A stretch of 24,320 bases of DNA, taken from NCBI GenBank assembly GCA_964412845.1, contig CAYPQM010000106.1:1-24320 (forward strand), given 5' to 3'. A program made the position numbers and the translations under genes. The notes under the pieces are model-generated. The model made no database searches and was not told the DNA's origin. It saw only the letters and a list, made by a program, of their open reading frames with translations. Each line of letters begins with the position of its first letter. The first letter of the stretch is position 1. The DNA comes from JAWWPY01 sp964412845. Its GTDB lineage: Bacteria > Actinomycetota > Actinomycetes > Streptosporangiales > Streptosporangiaceae. Below are positions 8,801-14,943 of the stretch, piece after piece.

Positions 8801-10383
8801 TGCCTGAGCTGGTCACCCAGGACGCGCTGCCGCCCGTGGCGGCCAGCCCGGGGGCAGCCAGCCCCGGGCGCGACATCCCGCCGCTGGCCTACGGCCTGAC
8901 TGACCGGCCGGCCCGGCAGGCGAGGGAAGCCCTCACCCTGGACCTCGTGCACGGCGGGCATGTGGTGATCGCCGGGGCGGCCCGGTCGGGCCGATCTACC
9001 GTGCTGCGCACGATCGCCGGCGCCGCGGCCCAGGAGTCACCCGCCGACCTGCACATCTATGGCATCGACTGCGGCACGGGCGCGCTGCTCCCGCTGACCG
9101 GGCTGCCGCACTGCGGCGCGGTCGTCTCGCGTGACCAGCAGGACCGGATGGAACGGCTGCTCGCGACGCTGCGCGGGGAGATCCAGCGCCGCCAGCAGTT
9201 GCTCGCGGCGCGCGGTTTCGCCGGGCTCGCCGAGCAGCGGGCCGCCGCGGCCGCGGACGAGAAGCTGCCCTGGATGCTGCTGCTCTTCGATTGGTGGGAG
9301 GGATACCTGGCGGCGTTCGACGGATACGACTACGGCCGGCTCATCGAATCGCTGCTGCAGATCCTCCGCGAAGGGCCGGCGGTCGGCTTGCGCTGCGTGC
9401 TGACCACCGACCGGGCGGCGCTGATCGGCCAGGTCTCCACGGTCTTCGACCGCCGCCTGGTGCTGCGGCTGACTGACCCGGGCGACGCGGCGTACGCCGG
9501 GCTGGTGGCGCGGACCATGCCCGCGCACCAGCCGCCGGGCCGGGTGGTGTTCCTCGCCGGGAGCCGGCCGGTTGAGGCGCAGGTCGCCCTGCTGGACCCG
9601 GATCCCTCCGGCCAGTCCCAGGTAGCCGCGATCCGCAGGCTCGGTGACCACGCGCGGGAGAAGTTCGGGGTGCCGCCCCGGGCGCAGCGCCCGCTCCGGG
9701 TGGACCCGCTGCCGGTGCGGATCACGGCCGCCGAGACGATGCGCCTCGATCCTGCCTTCAGCCCGCCTTCCCCGCTGTGGGCGCTGGTCGGGGCCGGCGG
9801 CGACGAGTTGTCGCCGCAGGGAATCGATCTGCGGGAGGAGGGACCTGGCCTGGTCGTGGCCGGGCCGCCGCGGTCCGGCCGGTCCACCGCGCTGCTGACC
9901 ATGACCAGGTCACTGCTTGAGGCCGGCACGCCGGTGCTGCTGATCACGCCGCGCCGCTCCCCGCTGCGGGCGCTGGAGGGCGAGGCTGGCGTGCTGGCCG
10001 TGCTGGGCGCGGCCTCGGCGGAACAGGAACTGGAGGCGGCGGTCGGCGGCCGGCCGCGGTACGTCGTCGTGGTGGACGATGCCGAGTTGATGGCCGACAG
10101 CATGCTGTCAGAGCCGCTGAACCGGGTCCTGGTCACCGGGCGGGACGCGGATCACGGGCTCATCCTGGCGGGCAGCACGGCCGACCTGGGCCGGGCCTAC
10201 GCGGGCTTCGTGCCGGCCGCGCTGAAATCCCGCTGCGGGGTGCTGGTCGCGGTGGAATCGCCCGGCGACGGCGACTTGTTCGGGGTGCGCCTGCCGCGCG
10301 GCGCCGGACCAGGGCCGCTGGGCCGTGGCCTGCTCATCCGGCCGGGTACCGCCGCGCCGGTGCAGATTGCCCTCAGCGAGTAG
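5836..10383 (+). CDS. eccC: FHA-bearing FtsK/SpoIIIE-type T7SS motor ATPase (EssC/EccC family)
   Basis: This 1515-residue membrane-anchored motor is proposed to drive export of WXG100 substrates. In order: a beta-grasp-like or degenerate FHA N-terminus (1-110); an FHA-like domain (about 113-215, GTVTLGGSPDCHIRL ... LLLDGD); two hydrophobic helices (about 262-303); a linker with a degenerate ATPase-like domain (to about 640); and three FtsK/SpoIIIE ATPase domains. D1 is canonical: Walker A GTTGAGKSE (693-701, Lys699) and Walker B LVLIIDE (Asp803, Glu804). D2 has GAARSGRST (1047-1055, Arg1053 for Lys) with Asp1152. D3 has GPPRSGRST (1343-1351, Arg1349) with Asp1414/Asp1415. The FHA-TM-triple ATPase order resembles Firmicutes EssC more than mycobacterial EccC, which has no FHA. 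The FHA lacks the Arg and Ser/His of phosphothreonine-binding members. An SD GGAGG precedes the ATG. Confidence 0.9.
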   Translation: MRIALTALTPQGPRDVIVLGDDGATVGDISAALRGSLWQAERLAEVIRLPTGGRAGRHSRPPAPGPGPGGTLWVNARPLDPGAPAIRALRDGALVAADPRTSAATALDEPSGMVEVRTVGGPSAGSVHRLGFGTVTLGGSPDCHIRLTGTGLAEAAARITVGPGGGNVTVTVEPLAAALASPAGLLLDGDPVTATRTWPLAALLTIGTNMLAVSVPEQPDAHLSPADSGGLAYNRPPRLLPSGRPRRIEVPSEPKRGDKIRLQLLSALLPLFMGVAMVFLLHSLAYAAFMLLSPVMIVGQWVSDRRAGRTSHAKALRTYRERMAKFQHAVDAERAADEAARRDAAPDPASVLLTATGPRRRLWERRADDPDFLDLRIGLADLPAHIELVAEKSINPDDELPAVPDARAVPVVLPMPDLGVLGLSGPRAASRGLARWLVGQAAVLHSPRDLSVVLLTADPGAAADWDWVRWLPHCAPRGGEDCVALVGTDTGSAARRVAELASLVAERTALGHGPQGGLLRSLDAGSDPGHAVLVILDGARALRRIPGMPQILGQGRAVGVHAICIDDSQRQLPEECAAAISWDAARPGRVTMAGGGLDVLGAVLADQVSPAWSDRMARALAPVRDVSRDDEDAAIPATARLLDLLRLPDPSPDAIARRWEHGGRTTRIPIGIGADGPFVVDLRADGPHGLVAGTTGAGKSELLQTLIASLAVANRPDAMTFVLIDYKGGSAFADCGRLPHTVGVVSDLDGHLTERALASLSAELKRREEILLRAGTKDIEDYWDARRADHGLEPLPRLVLIIDEFASLVAELPDFVTGLVGIAQRGRSLGVHLILATQRPAGVVSADIRANTNLRIALRVTDAEESTDVIDDPSASWIAKATPGRCYVRSGAASPVQVQSARIGGRRPGTGPAGASAQVIPVPWPGLGRPLPGTAGGAGGAHPDAAEGHRGSADEPDMTTDLSVLVDAIRAASAALGLPAQRSPWLAPLPELVTQDALPPVAASPGAASPGRDIPPLAYGLTDRPARQAREALTLDLVHGGHVVIAGAARSGRSTVLRTIAGAAAQESPADLHIYGIDCGTGALLPLTGLPHCGAVVSRDQQDRMERLLATLRGEIQRRQQLLAARGFAGLAEQRAAAAADEKLPWMLLLFDWWEGYLAAFDGYDYGRLIESLLQILREGPAVGLRCVLTTDRAALIGQVSTVFDRRLVLRLTDPGDAAYAGLVARTMPAHQPPGRVVFLAGSRPVEAQVALLDPDPSGQSQVAAIRRLGDHAREKFGVPPRAQRPLRVDPLPVRITAAETMRLDPAFSPPSPLWALVGAGGDELSPQGIDLREEGPGLVVAGPPRSGRSTALLTMTRSLLEAGTPVLLITPRRSPLRALEGEAGVLAVLGAASAEQELEAAVGGRPRYVVVVDDAELMADSMLSEPLNRVLVTGRDADHGLILAGSTADLGRAYAGFVPAALKSRCGVLVAVESPGDGDLFGVRLPRGAGPGPLGRGLLIRPGTAAPVQIALSE

Positions 10384-10389
10384 CTGCCC

Positions 10390-10403
10390 CCGGGCGCGCC
10401 CGG
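10390..10403 (+). terminator. GC palindrome after ATPase stop, possible weak terminator
   Basis: CCGGGCGCGCCCGG is a perfect 14-bp palindrome beginning 7 nt after the TAG stop of the ATPase gene. It has no U-tract. It could slow transcription or simply reflect very high GC, so read-through into the next plus-strand gene is likely. Confidence 0.25.
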
Positions 10404-10492
10404 CCGCCGCCGGATCAGCCCATCGAACGGGGCGGTGCCTGCGAAACGGGTTAGGATCATGACGGTTCCGGCGGATCCAGGACCACCACGGG

Positions 10493-11452
10493 ATGGCTGT
10501 CATGGGAGTAAACGCGTTCGTCGGCCTTGATCCAGACCAGGTCGGCGCGATGGGCGGCGACACCATCCGGGCGGCCGATTCGCTTTTAACGGCCGCGGGC
10601 AGGATCGACCAGATTCTGAGCTCGGTCTCCGACGTGGCCCCGGCGCCGCAGGTGACCGGGACGCTGCGGGGCATCGCACGGGACCTGAACACCGCGGGCA
10701 CGCAGGCGCGGACCAAGGCGGACAGCTACCGCGAAGACCTCAGCCTCATCGAGGCGGTGTTCCCGCCGGCCCTCTTCGCCGATCCCGACAAGCAACTCTT
10801 CAGCCTCTCGAACTTCGTCAACCCGACGTCCGACGAGTTCGGCCAGATACCGATCGGCCTGTCCGGATTCATCTTCGCGCACTACGGCTCGGGCCTGACC
10901 CGGCCGCTGTGGCTGCCGGATACCGGCGCGCCACTGCCGACCATCTCGGTGCCATCGCTCTTCGGCCCGGACGGCGAGGTGCTGCTCACCAAAGAGATAC
11001 CGCTCCTGGAGCGGCAGTTCTCGCTGCAGACGCGCAGCGGCTTCCGGCTGGACCCGGTCAACGTCCCGAAATGGGCCGGTACCGCATCCAAGGGACTCTT
11101 CTGGGTGGGCGCCGCGCTCAGCGTCTTCGGCGCGGCGGACAGCCAGTGGCAGCAGGACGCCAAGGAATACCCGCAGATGAGCACGCCAGAACGAGTCGGC
11201 AGCGCGGCCCTCACCGGCGTCGCGGTGGGCGGCGGCACCGCCCTGGGCGGCTGGGCGGGCGCCGAGGTCGGCGCCGAGGTCGGCGCGGCCGTGTGCATCG
11301 AGACCGGTCCCATCGCCCTGGCCTTCGGCGCCGCGGGCGCCCTGATCGGCGGCTTCATCGGGTCGAAACTGGGCGCGGACGCGGGCGCCGCCGTCGAGTC
11401 GGCAGGCAAGGAAGCCTGGCACGGGATCAAGAAGGTGTTCTCATGGCTGTAG
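10493..11452 (+). CDS. WXG/PPE-like T7SS substrate candidate with glycine-zipper C-terminus
   Basis: This 319-residue protein has no signal peptide. Residues 1-90 are a helical, WXG100/LXG-like N-terminus (GLDPDQVGAMGGDTIRAADSLL ... RTKADSYREDLSLIEAVFP). A central region of unknown fold (90-195) follows, then a hydrophobic helix (about 198-216, SKGLFWVGAALSVFGAA). The C-terminus (about 235-305) is glycine-rich with G-x3-G spacing (GGWAGAEVGAEVGAAV ... GALIGGFIGSKLGADAG). Such a terminus in T7SS LXG proteins is known from membrane-permeabilising toxins, for example streptococcal TelE. From architecture and position after the secretion ATPase, I infer a T7SS-exported effector that may insert in membranes. 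ATGs at 10493 and 10502 are both possible and neither has a strong SD. A structural role in secretion is the main alternative. Confidence 0.55.
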   Translation: MAVMGVNAFVGLDPDQVGAMGGDTIRAADSLLTAAGRIDQILSSVSDVAPAPQVTGTLRGIARDLNTAGTQARTKADSYREDLSLIEAVFPPALFADPDKQLFSLSNFVNPTSDEFGQIPIGLSGFIFAHYGSGLTRPLWLPDTGAPLPTISVPSLFGPDGEVLLTKEIPLLERQFSLQTRSGFRLDPVNVPKWAGTASKGLFWVGAALSVFGAADSQWQQDAKEYPQMSTPERVGSAALTGVAVGGGTALGGWAGAEVGAEVGAAVCIETGPIALAFGAAGALIGGFIGSKLGADAGAAVESAGKEAWHGIKKVFSWL

Positions 11453-11488
11453 CGGCGGCCGGCGGCGCTGCCCGCCCGCGGTCCGGGG

Positions 11489-12346
11489 GTGGAGCACTTG
11501 GCTGAAGCGCTGGGCGGGGTGGTGACGATCGTCATCGGCGCTGTCATCTCCTGGGCTGGCTACCTCACCTACCGCGGGCGCTGGACGCTCCTGGTCACCA
11601 GCCGCCAGTTCCCGCCACTGCCCGCGTACTTCGGCTTCCTGCCCGCGTTCGCGGGGCCGGCCCTGCTGGCCGGCGGACTGGGGGAAATTCTCATCGCTAC
11701 CTCATCGACTCCGGCGAAGTACCTCGGCACCGCCCTGTTCTTCGCCGGCTGCGCCGGGTTGCTGGCCGGCATCGCCTTCGGGTTTCACCTGCCGCGGCGG
11801 CTGCGGCCACGCTGGTTCACCGAGTACGCCGACCGCGAGGCGGTCCACGGGCCGCCGGGACAGCAGGAGCAGCGGCACGCCCAGCGGAGCATCGAACTGG
11901 CCCGGGAGGTCGAGCAGGCGGCGGCGTCGCCACGGCCGGACCGCCCGGTGCGGCTGGTCCATCACCTTGGCCTGTCCAACCCGAAGAGCAGCGAGCAGGA
12001 GGCCAGGGACATCACCGGGGTGACCAAGCCGCGGCTCCTGGTCAGCGGCCGGATCAGCGGGCCGCTGCCGTACGCCACCAAGGTTTCTGAGGTCCCGCGG
12101 AACGGCGCACTCTGGGTCGTCCCGGGCCGGATGATCTTCGTCCAGTCGGCCGAGGAGGACCGTCAGCTGGACGAGTCCTACTTCGTCGAGATACCGGCCG
12201 ACAAGCTCTACGGAATGCGCCCGGGCCGGACGGCTCAGGGGCGCGGTGCGCTCGAACTGGACGTGGACCGCGGCGTGCTCGCGTTCGAGTATGACGGCGA
12301 CGTGGAGTCGCTGCTGCGGGATGTGCGGGAGGTGCTTGGCCCGTGA
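11489..12346 (+). CDS. Three-helix membrane protein with cytoplasmic tail, next to effector candidate
   Basis: I do not recognise a named family. The protein is up to 285 residues with hydrophobic segments at about 9-28, 47-70 and 78-100. A basic LPRRLRPR stretch directly after the third suggests the C-terminal 180 residues are cytoplasmic. The tail has a charged helical part (about 110-150) and a compact C-terminal part (about 165-285, LLVSGRISGPLPYATKVSE ... LELDVDRGVLAFEYDGD). The GTG at 11489 is the longest start; a TTG at 11498 is in frame. The SD is poor at both, with GGAG only 3 nt from the TTG. It lies 36 nt after the glycine-zipper gene, and its stop overlaps the next GTG. Position and topology would suit an immunity protein against a pore-former or an accessory secretion protein; neither is shown. 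Confidence 0.65.
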   Translation: MEHLAEALGGVVTIVIGAVISWAGYLTYRGRWTLLVTSRQFPPLPAYFGFLPAFAGPALLAGGLGEILIATSSTPAKYLGTALFFAGCAGLLAGIAFGFHLPRRLRPRWFTEYADREAVHGPPGQQEQRHAQRSIELAREVEQAAASPRPDRPVRLVHHLGLSNPKSSEQEARDITGVTKPRLLVSGRISGPLPYATKVSEVPRNGALWVVPGRMIFVQSAEEDRQLDESYFVEIPADKLYGMRPGRTAQGRGALELDVDRGVLAFEYDGDVESLLRDVREVLGP

Positions 12347-12879
12347 CGGATGCCGCGACGCCCGAGGGCGGTGACGGGGTGGCCGATGGCGCCCGCCGCC
12401 CGGTCGAAGGCTGGGACTTCATCGTCGACGAGGCTACCGGGGCAAGCATTCCCCGGCCGCCCCGGTGGATACGCCGCGATGACACCCCCGCGGTCATCGC
12501 TCTGGTGGACCGGTTCGTGTCGGGGGACCGGGCCTTCCGGCCGAACGTGAACGTGATCGTCGAGCAGCCGCACCAGATCCTGACCGACCTGGACGTCTTC
12601 ACTGTGCGCGCGATCCAGAACATGCAAGGCGGGATGACCGACATGCACCTGGTCGACGTGCAGCCGGTGGCGATCGGCGGGCACCCGGGACGTCACGTGA
12701 CGTCGGCCTACCGCAGCGGCATCTACGCGCTCGCCCTGGAGCAGTGGTGGACGGTCATCAACGGCATGGCCACGACCCTGTCCGCCACCTGCGCGGTCGA
12801 GGACTATGCCCGGCTAGCGGAGATCTTTGACGTGGTGGCGGCGGGGCTGGTGCCCGCACCGGGGCAGACCCCGCCGTGA
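12343..12879 (+). CDS. LpqN/DcrB-like (DUF1795, PsbP-fold) cytoplasmic protein
   Basis: This 178-residue protein lacks a signal peptide and lipobox. Its pattern matches the PsbP/Mog1-like DUF1795 and LpqN group: W-P-x-W near the start (IPRPPRWIRR), FRPNVNVIVE, then VQPVAIGGHPGRHVTSAYRSGIYALALEQWW and NGMATTLSATCAVEDYARLAEIFD. Related DUF1795 proteins serve as Eag chaperones for T6SS membrane-inserting effectors, and LpqN lipoproteins occur in mycobacteria. The absence of an export signal here favours a cytosolic partner role. The GTG start overlaps the previous stop (GTGA), and its own stop overlaps the next start (12876-12879), so it is coupled to both neighbours. Family assignment is from motif pattern only. 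Confidence 0.6.
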   Translation: MTDAATPEGGDGVADGARRPVEGWDFIVDEATGASIPRPPRWIRRDDTPAVIALVDRFVSGDRAFRPNVNVIVEQPHQILTDLDVFTVRAIQNMQGGMTDMHLVDVQPVAIGGHPGRHVTSAYRSGIYALALEQWWTVINGMATTLSATCAVEDYARLAEIFDVVAAGLVPAPGQTPP

Positions 12880-13757
12880 CCCGCGGGACCGCCGAGCGGC
12901 ACCTGCGCACGGCCCAGGCGATGCGGGACGGGCTGGCCCCGCGGCCCGCGCTGCGCCTGACGATGGAGGGCCTGCTGGTGCTGGCCGCCGCCGCCCGGCG
13001 ACCGGTCCAGCCGGACGAGCTGACCGACCAGGCCCGCGCGCAGCTGGACATCCTGCGCGGGCACGGCCTCATCGGGAACCTGGGCACGCCCACCGAGCAG
13101 GCGGCGCCGGTGACCCGGGCCCTGACCGCGCCGAACGTCCGGCTGAGGGCGGAGATCGGGACCGCTCAGGGGCGCGCGACCTGGTCGGCCTGGCTGGGTG
13201 CGGAGCGGGCCGTGGTCGCGGTCCGCGCGGACCCGGGCAGCGACGATCTCGCGGTGTTCATCGTGCCGCCCGGGTGGGCTCCGGTGATGGCCGTCCGCTG
13301 GCTGGGTATCGGCCCCCGGCCCAAGGCGCCGCTGGGTGGCGCCGCCCGGCTTCCCCTCGCCCTGCTCCAGCGGCGGCTGGCCGACCCGGCTACGCCGATC
13401 CCGGCCGGGTCCTGCGGCGAACTGCGCGCCCTCTGGGGCCAGCCGCTGGTGCTGTGGGGCCTGAAGGCCGAACCCGGTGGATTCGGCCTGCTGGTCCTGG
13501 ATGCGGGCCAGGCGGGTTTCTGGCAGGCCCTTCCCCGCGGGAACCCAGCGACCGGGACGTCGCCCGCTGGTACCCGCACGGGCGATGCACACACCGGCGA
13601 TATGCGCACCGGCGATATGCGCACGGGCGATGCGGGCCGCCGACCGCCGGACGACGTCATGCTGTGCCCGCTGCCGCCAGGTGAGGTCTGGCGCCGGGTG
13701 GCCCGCTGCGTGGTCGGCGCCGACGCCTGGCGCCGCGCGGCTCACCACGCCGGGTAA
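12876..13757 (+). CDS. EspG-like ESX secretion-associated protein
   Basis: This 293-residue cytoplasmic protein starts with GTG overlapping the previous stop. The pattern resembles EspG-type ESX chaperones: a helical N-terminus with LTMEGLLVLAAAARRPVQPDEL, then a strand-rich centre (ALTAPNVRLRAEIGTAQGRATWSAWLGAERAVVAVRADPG) and a P-P-G-W-A-P-V-M-A-V-R-W-L-G-I-G-P segment. EspG proteins bind PE/PPE-type substrates and keep them export-ready, which would suit the WXG/PPE-like gene three positions upstream. Residues 234-253 are four tandem copies of a pentapeptide (R/H)TGD(A/M), an unusual low-complexity insert before the C-terminal helices (PPGEVWRRVARCVVGADAWRRAA). It is the last gene of the plus-strand block and converges on the WXG100 pair. 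Similarity is weak; the alternative is an unrelated T7SS accessory protein. Confidence 0.5.
   Translation: MTRGTAERHLRTAQAMRDGLAPRPALRLTMEGLLVLAAAARRPVQPDELTDQARAQLDILRGHGLIGNLGTPTEQAAPVTRALTAPNVRLRAEIGTAQGRATWSAWLGAERAVVAVRADPGSDDLAVFIVPPGWAPVMAVRWLGIGPRPKAPLGGAARLPLALLQRRLADPATPIPAGSCGELRALWGQPLVLWGLKAEPGGFGLLVLDAGQAGFWQALPRGNPATGTSPAGTRTGDAHTGDMRTGDMRTGDAGRRPPDDVMLCPLPPGEVWRRVARCVVGADAWRRAAHHAG
13575..13634 (+). repeat. 15-bp tandem repeat, four copies, inside EspG-like gene
   Basis: Four in-frame copies of a 15-bp unit of the form CGCACCGGCGATATG encode RTGDA, HTGDM, RTGDM and RTGDA. Copies 2 and 3 differ at one or two positions only. In-frame slippage would change the linker length without breaking the gene. 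Confidence 0.85.
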
Positions 13758-13806
13758 TCCGGCCGCGGGCCGCGCGGCGGCCAGCACGCGGCGGCGGGCG
13801 CAGCCG

Positions 13807-14052
13807 CTAGGGATGCGGCGGCTGGCTCGCCTTGGTATCCAGTGTGGCCGCGTAATTGTCCAGCTCAGACACGCACCGGCCGATAGCGCTCAGCGCACTG
13901 CCGAGGTCACCGTAGAACCGGTCCGCCGCCGGCCCCTTCCAGGTGGAACTCGGCGGGTACGTGCCGGTGAGCTTCGCGACCGGTGCACCCAGCCCGCTGG
14001 CCAGCGCGCGCAGTTGCTGCGCGGCCGCCCGGATCTGCGCTGGATCGGCCAT
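13807..14052 (-). CDS. WXG100 family T7SS substrate (EsxA/EsxB-like), second of pair
   Basis: This 81-residue protein forms the helix-turn-helix hairpin typical of WXG100 proteins, with Trp38-Lys-Gly40 (STWKGPAADRF) at the turn. The C-terminal helix ends GSALSAIGRCVSELDNYAATLD. WXG100 proteins are exported as dimers by the EssC/EccC motor. Its ATG follows a GAGGTGA ribosome site by 5 nt and sits 30 nt after the stop of the other WXG100 gene, so the two are co-transcribed and probably form a heterodimer. The C-terminus lacks a clear YxxxD/E signal; the nearest match is DNYAATLD. Length is slightly short for the family (about 95-100). Confidence 0.88.
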   Translation of the reverse strand: MADPAQIRAAAQQLRALASGLGAPVAKLTGTYPPSSTWKGPAADRFYGDLGSALSAIGRCVSELDNYAATLDTKASQPPHP

Positions 14053-14082
14053 GACGTCACCTCACGCGGTGCCGCGGGGCGG

Positions 14083-14352
14083 CTAGGCGGTGGCAGCCTG
14101 GATGTTGTTGGCGTACTTGGTGATGGCGGTGCTGCCATCGTCCAGCGTGGTCGCCATCTTCTCGAACGCGGCGCGGCACTGCTGCCACTCGGCGCGGAAC
14201 TTGTCGGCTCCGGGCCCCGTCCAGATGGCGGTGCTGTTCGCGGTGGTGCCGTTCAGTGAGGTGGTGAGCTGCCGCAGCTGACCCGCCTGCGCGCTCCACG
14301 TCTTGGCCATCTGCTGCATCTCGTCGATCGCGCCGCCGCGCAGTGCCGTCAT
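14083..14352 (-). CDS. WXG100 family T7SS substrate (EsxA/EsxB-like), first of pair
   Basis: This 89-residue WXG100 protein has Trp44-Thr-Gly46 at the hairpin turn (TAIWTGPGADKFRAEW). The C-terminal helix contains FEKMATTLDDGSTAITKYANNIQAATA. The frame is open 46 codons further upstream, but the ATG at 14350-14352 is chosen because GGAGG lies 7 nt before it and the chain then begins exactly where the family's first helix starts. It leads the two-gene minus-strand unit, transcribed away from the third WXG100 gene across a shared 274-bp region. It is an expected export partner of the WXG100 protein encoded at 13807-14052. Confidence 0.9.
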   Translation of the reverse strand: MTALRGGAIDEMQQMAKTWSAQAGQLRQLTTSLNGTTANSTAIWTGPGADKFRAEWQQCRAAFEKMATTLDDGSTAITKYANNIQAATA

Positions 14353-14626
14353 CGTGAACCCTCCGTCGTTCTGATGGACCGTCGCTGGCCGTTGGGCCTC
14401 GACCGTAGGGTAGCGGTCCCGGCGATCGGCGCGAGTGCCATTAAAAGTGATAACACTGAAATCTTTTCCGCGACCGGCCAAGTCGGGCACCCGCCATTCT
14501 GGTCAGGGCACTAGCTGACTTTTCCGTTATGTTGACTCCGGCACGGTACGGTGAGACGACCGCGGGCGCGGTATCGCGGGCGGCAGGCCGGCGCGGGATG
14601 GCAGCAGGGGTGACAAGGAGCCAGCC
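14353..14626. promoter_or_regulatory. Divergent intergenic region with an AT-rich patch
   Basis: This 274-bp stretch separates oppositely transcribed WXG100 genes, so it must carry promoters for both. Its middle (about 14438-14472, with ATTAAAAGTGATAACACTG) is strikingly AT-rich for this genome. On the minus strand it offers TTTAAT-type -10 sequences. On the plus side GTTATGTTGACT (about 14526-14537) is a further low-GC stretch. I could not pair convincing -35/-10 hexamers. No gene or RNA is visible here. Confidence 0.5.
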
Positions 14627-14929
14627 ATGGGGTACGGCGACCTGATAGCTGAAGCGGTGCGGGACGCCCAAGATGACATGTCCCAGGTCAACGCGGCCGC
14701 GCAGGCCATCCTCAGTGCCATCAGGTCCGCTGGCCCGTGGCTCACCGCCCAGACCTGGACCGGGCAGGCCGCCGACACCTGGTGCGGCGACTGGAACTCG
14801 TTCTACCGGCAGGTACAGGGCCTGCTGGCGAACCAGCTGCCGGGAGCCGAGACCCAGGTGGTCACCAAGGTGCGCAGCCAGATGGAGCAACTGGCCCGCG
14901 AGCACCCCGGCTCGATCACGCCGTCATGA
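14627..14929 (+). CDS. WXG100-like T7SS protein
   Basis: This 100-residue WXG100-type protein has Trp44-Thr-Gly46 (QTWTGQAADTWCGDW) between two amphipathic helices. The first helix is DLIAEAVRDAQDDMSQVNAAAQAILSAI and the second is RQVQGLLANQLPGAETQVVTKVRSQMEQLA. An AAGGAG ribosome site stands 6-7 nt before the ATG. It is followed after 14 nt by the 696-residue protein. In many T7SS loci a small WXG100 partner is encoded just before its large substrate, so it is a candidate partner of that protein. It has a Cys next to the WXG turn, unlike the other two in this locus. Confidence 0.82.
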   Translation: MGYGDLIAEAVRDAQDDMSQVNAAAQAILSAIRSAGPWLTAQTWTGQAADTWCGDWNSFYRQVQGLLANQLPGAETQVVTKVRSQMEQLAREHPGSITPS

Positions 14930-14943
14930 GCAGGTGAGCGGGA

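Noticed and set aside
13575..13634. CRISPR-like array
   Set aside because: The units are contiguous 15-bp in-frame codon repeats with no spacers; no CRISPR array was seen anywhere in the window.
14353..14490. N-terminal extension of the first WXG100 protein by 46 codons
   Set aside because: The extension is not WXG-like, and the internal ATG at 14352 has a well-placed GGAGG.
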